Origin: Budvicia aquatica DSM 5075 = ATCC 35567
Lineage (GTDB): Bacteria; Pseudomonadota; Gammaproteobacteria; Enterobacterales; Enterobacteriaceae
Length of the DNA: 64,000 nucleotides
Reading direction: 5' to 3'
Assembly (NCBI RefSeq): GCF_000427805.1
Contig: NZ_KE386585.1
Location: forward strand, 177,812-241,811
Shown here: positions 18,043 through 25,907 of the stretch, in pieces
Position numbering within the stretch: the stretch's first letter is position 1
How the letters are laid out: every line of letters starts with the position of its first letter
The notes under the pieces: model-generated
Told to the model about the DNA's origin: nothing
Seen by the model: only the letters and a program-made list of their open reading frames with translations
Database searches by the model: none
Program-made: the position numbers and the translations under genes

Positions 18043-18822
18043 ATGAAAATAGAAGATTTCTCTCTGGATTTCTTTTCTCTTAAGGGGAAAACAGCGCTGG
18101 TTACCGGCGGCAATAGTGGCTTAGGGCAGGCTTTTGCGATGGCTTTTGCTAAAGCCGGCGCTAATGTTTTCATCGCCAGCTATATTGATGATAACGGCGA
18201 AACCCAGAAAATGCTTGAAAAGCAGGGAGTTAAAACCGGCTTTATAAAAAGTGATATCACCGAAGCGGGCGCTCCGGCTAAAGTGATTGATGCCTGTGTG
18301 AAGCAATTCGGTACCATTGATATCTTAGTTAACAATGCCGGAATGTGCATTAATGAACCCGATGTCACTAAGTTTACTCGCCAGCAATGGGATCCCATGG
18401 TGGCACTGAACTTAACCGCTGCATTTGAGATGAGCCATGAAGCGGCCAAGGTCATGATCCCGCAAAAAAGCGGCAAAATTATCAATATCTGCTCAGTATT
18501 TACTTACCTTGGCGGGCAGTGGTCACCGGCCTATAGCGCAACCAAACACGGTATTGCTGGTTTAACCAAGGCCTATTGCGATGAGTTAGCCCAATTTAAC
18601 ATTCAGGTTAACGGTATTGCCCCCGGCTATTATGCCACCGCGCTAACGGTAAAAACTCGCGCTAACCCAGAGTCTAATCAACGGGTTCTTAACCATATTC
18701 CGGCTAATCGCTGGGGAGAAACACAAGACTTAATGGGGGCGGCTGTTTTTCTGGCCAGCCATGCATCCAATTACGTTAATGGGCATATTCTGACCGTTGA
18801 TGGCGGTTATTTAATGCGTTAA
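18043..18822 (+). CDS. ygcW: Short-chain dehydrogenase YgcW
   Basis: NAD(P)-dependent oxidoreductase of the classical SDR family, 259 aa, acting on a sugar, sugar acid or polyol; the true substrate is unknown. The TGGNSGLG cofactor motif is at residues 21-28, NNAG near 100, the catalytic Ser in NICSVF and the YSATK Tyr/Lys pair near 165. It agrees closely with E. coli YgcW, including SLKGKTALVTGGNSGLGQAF and GQWSPAYSATKHG. GGGGTC lies before the ATG. It is first in a unit with ygcU, ygcN and ygcO and is preceded by a predicted antitermination leader. Confidence 0.9.
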   Translation: MKIEDFSLDFFSLKGKTALVTGGNSGLGQAFAMAFAKAGANVFIASYIDDNGETQKMLEKQGVKTGFIKSDITEAGAPAKVIDACVKQFGTIDILVNNAGMCINEPDVTKFTRQQWDPMVALNLTAAFEMSHEAAKVMIPQKSGKIINICSVFTYLGGQWSPAYSATKHGIAGLTKAYCDELAQFNIQVNGIAPGYYATALTVKTRANPESNQRVLNHIPANRWGETQDLMGAAVFLASHASNYVNGHILTVDGGYLMR

Positions 18823-18871
18823 TCAATAATGCATCTTTTTAATAATTCATGTTTATAAAGGGTAAAACGAA

Positions 18872-20341
18872 ATGGCTTTAACAAGAGAGCAAATTGTTGA
18901 GAAAGTATCGAGCCTTATTGGTAAAGAGCACGTTATTACTAATATCGATGCATTAAAAGTAAATAGTCATGATAGATACAGAAAATATGAAACCTTAATG
19001 GGCATCTATAAATTGCCATTGCCTGCCGCGGTTGTAAAAGTACAAAGTGCGGAGCAGGCGTCTAAAGTATTGGCTTTCTGTAATGAAAATAAGATTAACT
19101 GCGTCCCTCGTACCGGCGGTAGTGCCACTGAAGGTGGTTTAGAAACAATTGTAGAAAACTCAATAGTGCTTGATGGTTCAGAGATGAATAAGATCATCAA
19201 AATTAATGAGCAAGATATGTTGGTCACCGCGCAGTGTGGCGTTCTGTTGCAAGATCTTGAAGACCAGGTGCGTAAATTAGGCTTAACCACCGGTCATTCA
19301 CCACAGTCAAAACCTATTGCGATGATGGGGGGATTAGTAGCAACCCGCAGCATCGGCCAGTTCTCCACGCTTTATGGCGGTATTGAAGATATGCTGGTTG
19401 GGATTGAAGCCGTGTTCCCTAATGGCCATATCGCCAGAATAAAGAATGTCCCGCGCCGTGCCTGTGGCCCGGATATCCGCCATGTCATTATGGGTAACGA
19501 AGGAGCTTTATGTTTTATTACTGAAGTTACCGTACGTTTATTCAAATACACGCCGGAGAATCACCAGTTCCGTTGTTACCGCTTAGACAGTATGGAAACA
19601 GGATTTGAAATACTGCGTGAAGTGATGGTTAATGGCTATCGTCCATCCATTGCCCGTCTATATGATGCAGAAGATGGCACCCAGCACGGTTTTAACCAGT
19701 TTGCCCCAGACCAATGTGTGCTGATTTTTATGGCCGAGGGCTCAAAGAGACTGGCAGAAGCCACCGCGTTAGGCATTGATGATGTCATGGCCCAATACCA
19801 AGATGTCTGTACCACCGTTGATAGTAAAATTATTGAAAAATGGTTCAATAATCTTAACTGGGGCCCGGAGAAACTGGAAGAAGAGCGTCGTCATATTGCC
19901 GCGAAACACCATATGGGCTTCACAACGGAAGTATCCGGTAACTGGAGCATTATTTATGATATCTACAAAAATGCGCTGGCACGAATTCGCAAAGACTTCC
20001 CGCATTTAGAAGATATTACCATGTTAGGTGGCCACTCATCACACAGCTACTTAACCGGAACTAACGTTTACTTCGTTTATGATTACTATGTGAAGGCATG
20101 CGGACCAGAAGATGAACGTATGAAGTATCATCAGGCGATCCACTCACTGATCCTTGAAGAGACGCTAAAAGCTGGCGGTTCTATTGGTCATCACCATGGC
20201 ATTGGTAAATATCGTACCGAGTGGATACAAAGAGAGCACGACAGTGCCTATTACATTATGGAAGGGCTGAAAAAACAGTTCGATCCAAACGGCATTATGA
20301 ACTGCGGAACCATCTATCCGGTAAAAAATTATCCCGTATAA
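18872..20341 (+). CDS. ygcU: FAD-dependent dehydrogenase YgcU (AGPS/GlcD-like)
   Basis: Flavoprotein of 489 aa in the vanillyl-alcohol-oxidase superfamily. The N-terminal FAD-binding half has VPRTGGSATEGGLETIVENS and GHSPQSKPIAMMGGLVATRS. The C-terminal half ends with an alkyl-dihydroxyacetone-phosphate-synthase-like active-site motif, GGSIGHHHGIGKYRTEW. It resembles E. coli YgcU throughout. In that family the three His lie at the flavin and handle phosphorylated three-carbon substrates. With a GlpP-like regulator and an FGGY kinase nearby, I infer oxidation of a phosphorylated polyol or hydroxy acid. Electrons would pass to the ETF YgcR/YgcQ. Confidence 0.88.
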   Translation: MALTREQIVEKVSSLIGKEHVITNIDALKVNSHDRYRKYETLMGIYKLPLPAAVVKVQSAEQASKVLAFCNENKINCVPRTGGSATEGGLETIVENSIVLDGSEMNKIIKINEQDMLVTAQCGVLLQDLEDQVRKLGLTTGHSPQSKPIAMMGGLVATRSIGQFSTLYGGIEDMLVGIEAVFPNGHIARIKNVPRRACGPDIRHVIMGNEGALCFITEVTVRLFKYTPENHQFRCYRLDSMETGFEILREVMVNGYRPSIARLYDAEDGTQHGFNQFAPDQCVLIFMAEGSKRLAEATALGIDDVMAQYQDVCTTVDSKIIEKWFNNLNWGPEKLEEERRHIAAKHHMGFTTEVSGNWSIIYDIYKNALARIRKDFPHLEDITMLGGHSSHSYLTGTNVYFVYDYYVKACGPEDERMKYHQAIHSLILEETLKAGGSIGHHHGIGKYRTEWIQREHDSAYYIMEGLKKQFDPNGIMNCGTIYPVKNYPV

Positions 20342-20365
20342 AAGCTGACAGGATAGTTTTTGATT

Positions 20366-20399
20366 AAAACGTTAGCTGGATAATACCAGCTAGCGTTTT
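20366..20399 (+). terminator. Intra-operon terminator-like hairpin between ygcU and ygcN
   Basis: AAAACGTTAGCTGG (20366-20379) and CCAGCTAGCGTTTT (20386-20399) form a 14-bp stem with one G-U pair, ending in T. It lies 24 bp after the ygcU stop. AGCTGAC (20343-20349) could pair with GTTAGCT (20371-20377) and open it, so partial or regulated termination is possible. It may set the ratio of ygcWU to ygcNO. Confidence 0.6.
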
Positions 20400-20418
20400 T
20401 CTGCTTTAAGGAGAGCCT

Positions 20419-21708
20419 ATGTCTGATGATAAATTTGACGCTATTGTGGTGGGAGCCGGGGTTGCCGGGTGCGTAGCGGCTTATGTTATGGCCAATGCCG
20501 GTTTAAATGTATTAGTCATTGAACGTGGAAACTTTGCAGGCAGTAAGAATATGACCGGTGGGCGACTCTATGCGCATAGTTTAGAGAAAATAATGCCCGG
20601 TTTTGCTCAGCAAGCCCCTATTGAGCGTAAAGTGACCCATGAGAAAATCTCTTTTTTAACCGATGACAGTGCAGTCACCATCGATTACCAGGCTGAACAA
20701 CATAGCAGCCCGATGCAGCAGTCCTATACCGTTTTACGCAGTAAGTTTGATCAATGGCTAATGAGTCAGGCTGAAGCTGCCGGCGCACAATTCATTGCGG
20801 GAATTCTGGTTGATGAACTGGTTATAAAAGAAGGCCGGGTTATTGGTGTTAAAGCTGGGGAAGATATTATTGAGGCCAGTGTCACTATCTTGGCCGAAGG
20901 TGTTAACGCCCTGCTTAGTCAATCGATTGGTAAAGGGCTCGATTCATCGCCTGGCAATCTGGCTATCGGTGTAAAAGAGCTGATCGAACTCCCTCAGCAA
21001 CAGCTTGAAGATCGTTTCAATCTAGTTAATGGAGAGGGCACCGCCTGGCTATTTGCCGGCTCGCCGTCTAATGGTTTAACCGGCGGCGGATACCTCTATA
21101 CCAACCAAAATTCAATTTCACTGGGGATCGTTTGTAGCCTTGGCGAAATTGAGAAATCGAATAAAACCGTCCCGCAAATGCTGGAAGATTTTAAAAACCA
21201 CCCCACCATCAGGCCATTAATACAGGGCGGAAAACTGCTTGAGTATTCAGCCCATATGGTTGCCGAAGGGGGCCTAAACGGAGTTTCTGAATTAAACGGT
21301 AATGGTTTTTTGATTATCGGCGATGCTGCCGGCTTAAGCCTTAATTTAGGATTTACCATCAGAGGGATGGATTTAGCCATTGCTTCAGCTGAAGCTGCCG
21401 CACAAACGGTGGTGATGGCTAAACAAAAAAATGATTTTAGCCAAACGGCGCTGTCACACTACCGAACCCGGCTGGAAGAGAGCTTTGTCCTCAAAGATAT
21501 GGCTCTGTATAAAAAACTCCCCGCCCAGTTAGAGAACTCTCGCTTGTTCAATCAATATCCACGCATGATGGCCGACATTATGCACGATATGTTTATCATC
21601 AACGGCCAGCCCGCTCAGCCAATGTTGGGGAAATTATTAAAACAGGCAAAAACCGTTGGCTTAATCAACCTGGCCAAAGACATCATTAAAGGGGTTAGAG
21701 CGCTATGA
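20419..21708 (+). CDS. ygcN: FixC-like ETF:quinone oxidoreductase YgcN
   Basis: FAD protein of 429 aa that should take electrons from the electron-transfer flavoprotein and pass them through a ferredoxin partner to membrane quinone. The Rossmann motif VVGAGVAGCVAAYVMANAG starts near residue 10, and GFTIRGMDLAIASAEAAAQT matches the family's second FAD-contact segment. GGAG sits before the ATG. Its stop overlaps the ygcO start (ATGA). It is a paralogue of YdiS at 41565-42854, with the same length. Confidence 0.9.
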   Translation: MSDDKFDAIVVGAGVAGCVAAYVMANAGLNVLVIERGNFAGSKNMTGGRLYAHSLEKIMPGFAQQAPIERKVTHEKISFLTDDSAVTIDYQAEQHSSPMQQSYTVLRSKFDQWLMSQAEAAGAQFIAGILVDELVIKEGRVIGVKAGEDIIEASVTILAEGVNALLSQSIGKGLDSSPGNLAIGVKELIELPQQQLEDRFNLVNGEGTAWLFAGSPSNGLTGGGYLYTNQNSISLGIVCSLGEIEKSNKTVPQMLEDFKNHPTIRPLIQGGKLLEYSAHMVAEGGLNGVSELNGNGFLIIGDAAGLSLNLGFTIRGMDLAIASAEAAAQTVVMAKQKNDFSQTALSHYRTRLEESFVLKDMALYKKLPAQLENSRLFNQYPRMMADIMHDMFIINGQPAQPMLGKLLKQAKTVGLINLAKDIIKGVRAL

Positions 21709-22007
21709 GTAATGTTAATACGCTAAACGGCGTTGATGTCGATGCAAAGCTCAGCGTCAATAAATTTAGAGTAGATAAAACCAACCCGCATATTGTGGTA
21801 GTCAAAGAACCTGAAATGGCTGAGCTCAGGAAGCTCTTAATTGCCTGCCCTGCCGGACTGTATAAATTAAATAATGATGGTTCACTACAGTTTGATTATG
21901 CCGGATGCCTGGAGTGCGGTACTTGTCGCATCCTATGTGGCAATACTATTTTGGAAAAATGGCAGTATCCCCAAGGCACTTTAGGCGTTGAATATCAGTA
22001 TGGTTAA
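21705..22007 (+). CDS. ygcO: FixX-like ferredoxin YgcO
   Basis: Small iron-sulfur protein of 100 aa that partners YgcN. The cysteines in CPAGLY and CLECGTCRILC fit a single [4Fe-4S] cluster of the FixX/ETF-QO type. The C-terminus (LEKWQYPQGTLGVEYQYG) is nearly identical to that of YdiT in this window. Translation is coupled to ygcN by a 4-bp overlap. It would form the iron-sulfur domain of a split ETF:quinone oxidoreductase. Confidence 0.9.
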   Translation: MSNVNTLNGVDVDAKLSVNKFRVDKTNPHIVVVKEPEMAELRKLLIACPAGLYKLNNDGSLQFDYAGCLECGTCRILCGNTILEKWQYPQGTLGVEYQYG

Positions 22008-22063
22008 CCAGAACGAGATCGCCATCCCACCAATGGGTTGAACTGCATAACAAGTCATCGATT

Positions 22064-22113
22064 TTTGAGCTTAATCACATACTTTGCAATATTCAAAATG
22101 CTATAGTTCCGCC
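22064..22113 (+). promoter_or_regulatory. CRP-dependent promoter of the ygcE unit
   Basis: TTTGAGCTTAATCACA (22064-22079) differs from the CRP consensus at one base. After exactly 22 bp comes TATAGT (22102-22107), a good -10 box, giving a start near 22114. The arrangement repeats that before ygcW. Confidence 0.65.
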
Positions 22114-22114
22114 A

Positions 22115-22180
22115 AGTTGCTATCAGAGACGAAGAGAAAAGTAACTTCCCAATTATTGGGGAGGCTTTTCTCTTTTTTTT
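22115..22180 (+). promoter_or_regulatory. Predicted antitermination leader of ygcE
   Basis: The terminator pairs GAGAAAAG (22134-22141) with CTTTTCTC (22165-22172) and CTTCCC with GGGGAG, followed by eight T (22173-22180). The competing anti-terminator pairs AGTTGCT (22115-22121) with AGTAACT (22140-22146). Relative to the ygcW leader the wobble pair has moved by one position, so pairing is kept although bases changed. The loop again carries AGAGACGAAGAGAAA. YgcP is the proposed binding protein. Confidence 0.7.
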
Positions 22181-22287
22181 GTGCCTTTTATATTTCAGAT
22201 CTTTTATAACCGTTTGTTTTATATAAATTAATATAAAAATAGTCAGGGTGATTATCCCGTCTAGAAGATGACGAATAAGGAACGAAA

Positions 22288-23736
22288 ATGAGCGATCAAT
22301 ATTTAATGAGTGTTGATGTCGGTACCCAAAGTGCCAAAGTGATTATATTCGATCTGAAAGGCAATATTATTTGCCAGGGTGTCAAAAAACTACGTAACAT
22401 TCAGGTTCCTGCCCCGCTGCTCGCAATTCATCCTGACGATGATATTTGGGACTCATTACAGATTGCATTTACCCGCGTCATGGCTGAATTTAACGCCTTA
22501 AAGCTGGATGTTAATGCCATAAAAGCGATTGGATTATGCATTATTCGTTGCTGTCGCACGGTAGTTAAAGCCAATGGCGAGCTGGCTTATCCGGTTATCG
22601 GCTGGATGGATAAGCGCTTAAATAAGCCTTACCAGTATTCAGATGAATTTAAAGATGTCCGCTATGTTAGTACCAGCTCGGGCTATATCACCCATCGTTT
22701 AACCGGTGAGTTTAAAGACACCTGCGCCAACTATATTGGTTGGTGGCCGATGGACGATCAAACGCTGGACTGGAGCATTGATCCTAAGCGCTGGCAAGAC
22801 TGTAACCTAACCCGGGATATGGTAATGGATGTTGTCAAGCCGGGAGAAATTTTAGGTTACTTAACCGATGAATTAACTCAACGCTATGGCTTACCTAAAA
22901 AATTACCGGTTATTGCCACTGCACATGATAAAGCCGTTGAGGCTCTGGGGGCAGGTTCGCTTGATAATGGCACCATCCTTATCTCACTTGGCACCTACAT
23001 TGCTGCATTAACCCAGGGCAAAGAGTATGTCACTAACTCAGTAAACTTCTGGCCATTTCAGGCGTCAATTCCTCATCGCTATATCTATGAATGCTGGGGC
23101 GTTCGTTTGGGTATGTGGACGATCAGCTGGTTCAGGGATCAGTTTGGTCAGGCCGCGATTGCTGAAGCTGAAGACAAAAATATTCAAGTAGAAGAGCTCC
23201 TCAGCCGGGAAGCAGAAAATGTCCCTGCCGGCAGTGAAGGACTGTTCACGATTCATGATTGGGCCGCCCCTCCTCACGCAGAGTTCCGTAAAGGCGCCAT
23301 GATCGGCTTTGATAGCCGCCATACCCGGGCACATATGTTCCGTTCTTTATTAGAAGGCATTGCTTTTACATTAAAAAACCACGTCGACAAAATGAACCAG
23401 GAATTGAATATCCCGACTCGAGAGCTTGTTGTTTCCGGCGGTGGAGCAAATAGCGATCTGTTTATGCAAATTTTGTCTGACATTTTCGGTGTCCCGGCCA
23501 AAAGAAATGTAATGCGGGGCTCGGCTGCGGTTGGCTGTGCCATTAACGCCGGTATGGCTATTGGCGTTTTTGACAGCTATGAGCAGGCCATTGAACAGAT
23601 GGTTAATGTTCAAAATATCTTTACGCCAAATCCTGTTAACCATGATTTTTATAACCAATTAAATAGCCAGGTTTACCAATATGGACAGAGCCATTTAGAT
23701 CCTTTGCTGAAGAATCTAAGTTCATTAGTTGACTAG
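22288..23736 (+). CDS. ygcE: FGGY-family carbohydrate kinase YgcE
   Basis: ATP-dependent sugar or polyol kinase of 482 aa, related to xylulokinase and glycerol kinase. The phosphate-1 motif SVDVGTQSAKVIIFD is at the N-terminus, and the adenosine/FGGY signature region VVSGGGANSDLFMQILSDIF is near residue 385. Substrate unknown. It probably traps the substrate brought in by YqcE or YgcS, making the phosphorylated compound that YgcU oxidises and YgcP senses (inference). It has its own CRP site, promoter and leader. AAGGA precedes the ATG. Confidence 0.88.
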   Translation: MSDQYLMSVDVGTQSAKVIIFDLKGNIICQGVKKLRNIQVPAPLLAIHPDDDIWDSLQIAFTRVMAEFNALKLDVNAIKAIGLCIIRCCRTVVKANGELAYPVIGWMDKRLNKPYQYSDEFKDVRYVSTSSGYITHRLTGEFKDTCANYIGWWPMDDQTLDWSIDPKRWQDCNLTRDMVMDVVKPGEILGYLTDELTQRYGLPKKLPVIATAHDKAVEALGAGSLDNGTILISLGTYIAALTQGKEYVTNSVNFWPFQASIPHRYIYECWGVRLGMWTISWFRDQFGQAAIAEAEDKNIQVEELLSREAENVPAGSEGLFTIHDWAAPPHAEFRKGAMIGFDSRHTRAHMFRSLLEGIAFTLKNHVDKMNQELNIPTRELVVSGGGANSDLFMQILSDIFGVPAKRNVMRGSAAVGCAINAGMAIGVFDSYEQAIEQMVNVQNIFTPNPVNHDFYNQLNSQVYQYGQSHLDPLLKNLSSLVD

Positions 23737-23822
23737 CTCAGAACACTGTTTCACTCATCTGACAACGGTAATTAAAAGTAAAAACTGTCAGGAAGCTTTG
23801 ATAACCATATGAGGGTCGTTGT

Positions 23823-25154
23823 ATGGCACAAACAGAAAGTATTAATATTGATAAACCGGTAAATACTAAAGCTACCCGTTATATGCAGCTGCTCTTGCTC
23901 ACCGTCGCCGGCGGCGCTATTTATCCCATGCTATATATGCGTCAAATATATCAAACCACCATGTTAGAAGCCTTCCAGCTCACTAATGGCCAACTTGGTG
24001 AGCTATATTCCATGATGGGACTGCTGTTTTTTCTGACCTATGCACCCAGCGGGTGGTTAGCAGACAAAATAAAGCCGATGAAATTAATTGTATTCTCGTT
24101 GCTGGGTACCGGGCTATTGGGCTTTTGGTATAGTACTCTGCCCTCTTATTATTCATTGTTATGTATTTTTGGCGGCTGGGGAATTACCACAGGTTTAACA
24201 TTCTGGGGCGCGGTAATGAAGCGCATTAAATTACTGTCTGGTGAACATGAATCAGGTCGTTTTTATGGCTTCTATGATGGCGGTCGTGGCTTAGTTGAAG
24301 CCGTTCTGGCGAGTATTGCACTCTATATATTCTCTGTTGTGGCCGGAGACAATGACAATAACGTTATTGAAGCTCTGATCTATGTTATCTACATGTATTC
24401 GTGGCTTTGTATCGCTTTAGCGGTTATTTGTCTTGCCGGCGTTTATTATGAAAACAAACAGGTTATTACTGAGGTTAAAAAAGTCAGAGAGAAGAATGAA
24501 AGCTTATTTACCGATATCATTTTTATTCTAAAACAGCCGGAAGTCTGGCTAATTGCGCTGATCATATCCGCCGGTTACCATCTATTTTGGTCGACTTATA
24601 GCTTTTCTGCTTATCTGCAAGAGGGCAACTGGGGTTTCTCTGCGGTAATGGCCGGCACGATTACCACCATAAAACTGTGGCTGCGTCCGGTCGGCGGTGC
24701 CGTTGGCGGAATACTGGGTGATAAATTTACTAACGTCAGAATACTTAATTATGCATTGATTGGCAGCGCGTTGGGATTACTCGGTTTAATTGTTGCACCA
24801 ATGATGGGAATGAGTTCAACAATGACCGTCAATCTGTGCATCTTCTTTATTCTGCTAGTCGGGCTACTGACCTACGCTATCCGTGGATTATATTGGGCAA
24901 TTATAGAAAACCTAAATATTCCTGAAGCAAAGTTAGGCTTAGCTATCGGTATTATTTCCGTCTTAGGCTATTGCCCCGATATCTTTATTCCACTAATTAA
25001 TGGATACATTATGGATGCCGCGGCAAGCCAGCAGGCCGGTTATCAAATGTATTTTGGTTATACCATCGCGATGACGGCGGTTGGCATTATTGCCTGTGTT
25101 ATCTTGAAAGCGCGAGTGGCTAAAAAACGCTTACAAACTCAGGCAACCAGTTGA
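23823..25154 (+). CDS. yqcE: MFS transporter YqcE
   Basis: Inner-membrane major-facilitator transporter of 443 aa with twelve hydrophobic segments and a central cytoplasmic loop rich in Lys and Glu (VKKVREKNES). The N-half motif GWLADKIKPMKL matches the MFS loop 2-3 signature. It corresponds to E. coli YqcE, which sits beside ygcE. Substrate unknown; a sugar, polyol or sugar acid is expected from the neighbours. It lies 86 bp after ygcE and is probably co-transcribed with it. Confidence 0.85.
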   Translation: MAQTESINIDKPVNTKATRYMQLLLLTVAGGAIYPMLYMRQIYQTTMLEAFQLTNGQLGELYSMMGLLFFLTYAPSGWLADKIKPMKLIVFSLLGTGLLGFWYSTLPSYYSLLCIFGGWGITTGLTFWGAVMKRIKLLSGEHESGRFYGFYDGGRGLVEAVLASIALYIFSVVAGDNDNNVIEALIYVIYMYSWLCIALAVICLAGVYYENKQVITEVKKVREKNESLFTDIIFILKQPEVWLIALIISAGYHLFWSTYSFSAYLQEGNWGFSAVMAGTITTIKLWLRPVGGAVGGILGDKFTNVRILNYALIGSALGLLGLIVAPMMGMSSTMTVNLCIFFILLVGLLTYAIRGLYWAIIENLNIPEAKLGLAIGIISVLGYCPDIFIPLINGYIMDAAASQQAGYQMYFGYTIAMTAVGIIACVILKARVAKKRLQTQATS

Positions 25155-25175
25155 TACAACAAAAGAGAGGACAGG

Positions 25176-25748
25176 GTGAGTATAAAACAATTACTTGATC
25201 ATAATCGCATCATCGCTTCGGTAAAGGATCAGCCAAGCTTAGATCGGGCAATTAAAAGTGATTGCAAAATTATTTTCATACTTTTTGGTACAATCTGTAA
25301 TATTAGCCGTATTGTGCAACAGATAAAGGCTGCCGGTAAATTTGCATTTATTCATGTCGATTTACTTGAAGGCGCATCTAACAGTGAAGTTGTTGTTGAA
25401 TTTCTCAAAATAGTCACTCAGGCCGATGGTATTATCAGTACCAAAACACAAATGATAAAAGCCGCGAAAACTCACGGCTTTTACACCATACTCCGCCTGT
25501 TTATTGTCGACTCAATTTCTTATCATAATATCCAAAAACAAATAGCAAACTGCCACCCTGATAGTATTGAAGTCATGCCGGGCGTGATGCCGACCGTCAC
25601 TAAATGGCTTGCTGAATGCATTCATATTCCTATTATTTCAGGTGGCCTAATTTGTGATGAAGAAACGGCCCATATCGCACTGAACGGCCGTGTTAATGCT
25701 ATTTCAACCACCAATGAAAACGTTTGGAAAATGTATGGCAAGATCTAA
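25176..25748 (+). CDS. ygcP: GlpP-family mRNA antiterminator YgcP
   Basis: Regulator of 190 aa homologous to the glycerol-3-phosphate-responsive antiterminator GlpP of Bacillus. Family-wide segments are clear: FIHVDLLEGASNSEVVVEF, ADGIISTKTQMIKAAK, LRLFIVDS, DSIEVMPGVMPTVTK, IPIISGGLI and the end AISTTNENVWKMYGK. GlpP binds the leader of glpD mRNA when glycerol-3-phosphate is bound and prevents termination. Here the candidate targets are the two leaders at 17950-18019 and 22115-22180. The start is GTG with GAGG five bases upstream. The effector is probably a phosphorylated intermediate of this pathway (inference). Confidence 0.88.
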   Translation: MSIKQLLDHNRIIASVKDQPSLDRAIKSDCKIIFILFGTICNISRIVQQIKAAGKFAFIHVDLLEGASNSEVVVEFLKIVTQADGIISTKTQMIKAAKTHGFYTILRLFIVDSISYHNIQKQIANCHPDSIEVMPGVMPTVTKWLAECIHIPIISGGLICDEETAHIALNGRVNAISTTNENVWKMYGKI

Positions 25749-25752
25749 CTGG

Positions 25753-25834
25753 CTGACATCGCTACATAAGGAAGACTAAACAACCAACAGCGTTGAAATG
25801 CTGCCAAATATCGTTTCAACGCTTGTCTTGTCAG
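25753..25834. repeat. Nested inverted repeats between ygcP and ygcS
   Basis: AGCGTTGAAA (25789-25798) pairs perfectly with TTTCAACGCT (25814-25823), enclosed by CTGACA (25753) and TGTCAG (ending 25834). There is no T-run. It may reduce readthrough or protect mRNA ends between ygcP and ygcS. Confidence 0.5.
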
Positions 25835-25907
25835 TGAATTTATTTTTAATCGCACCAGCGTATTTTATCAGCAGTGAATTAACTAAAGCAGTATGAGGTT
25901 TATCAAT

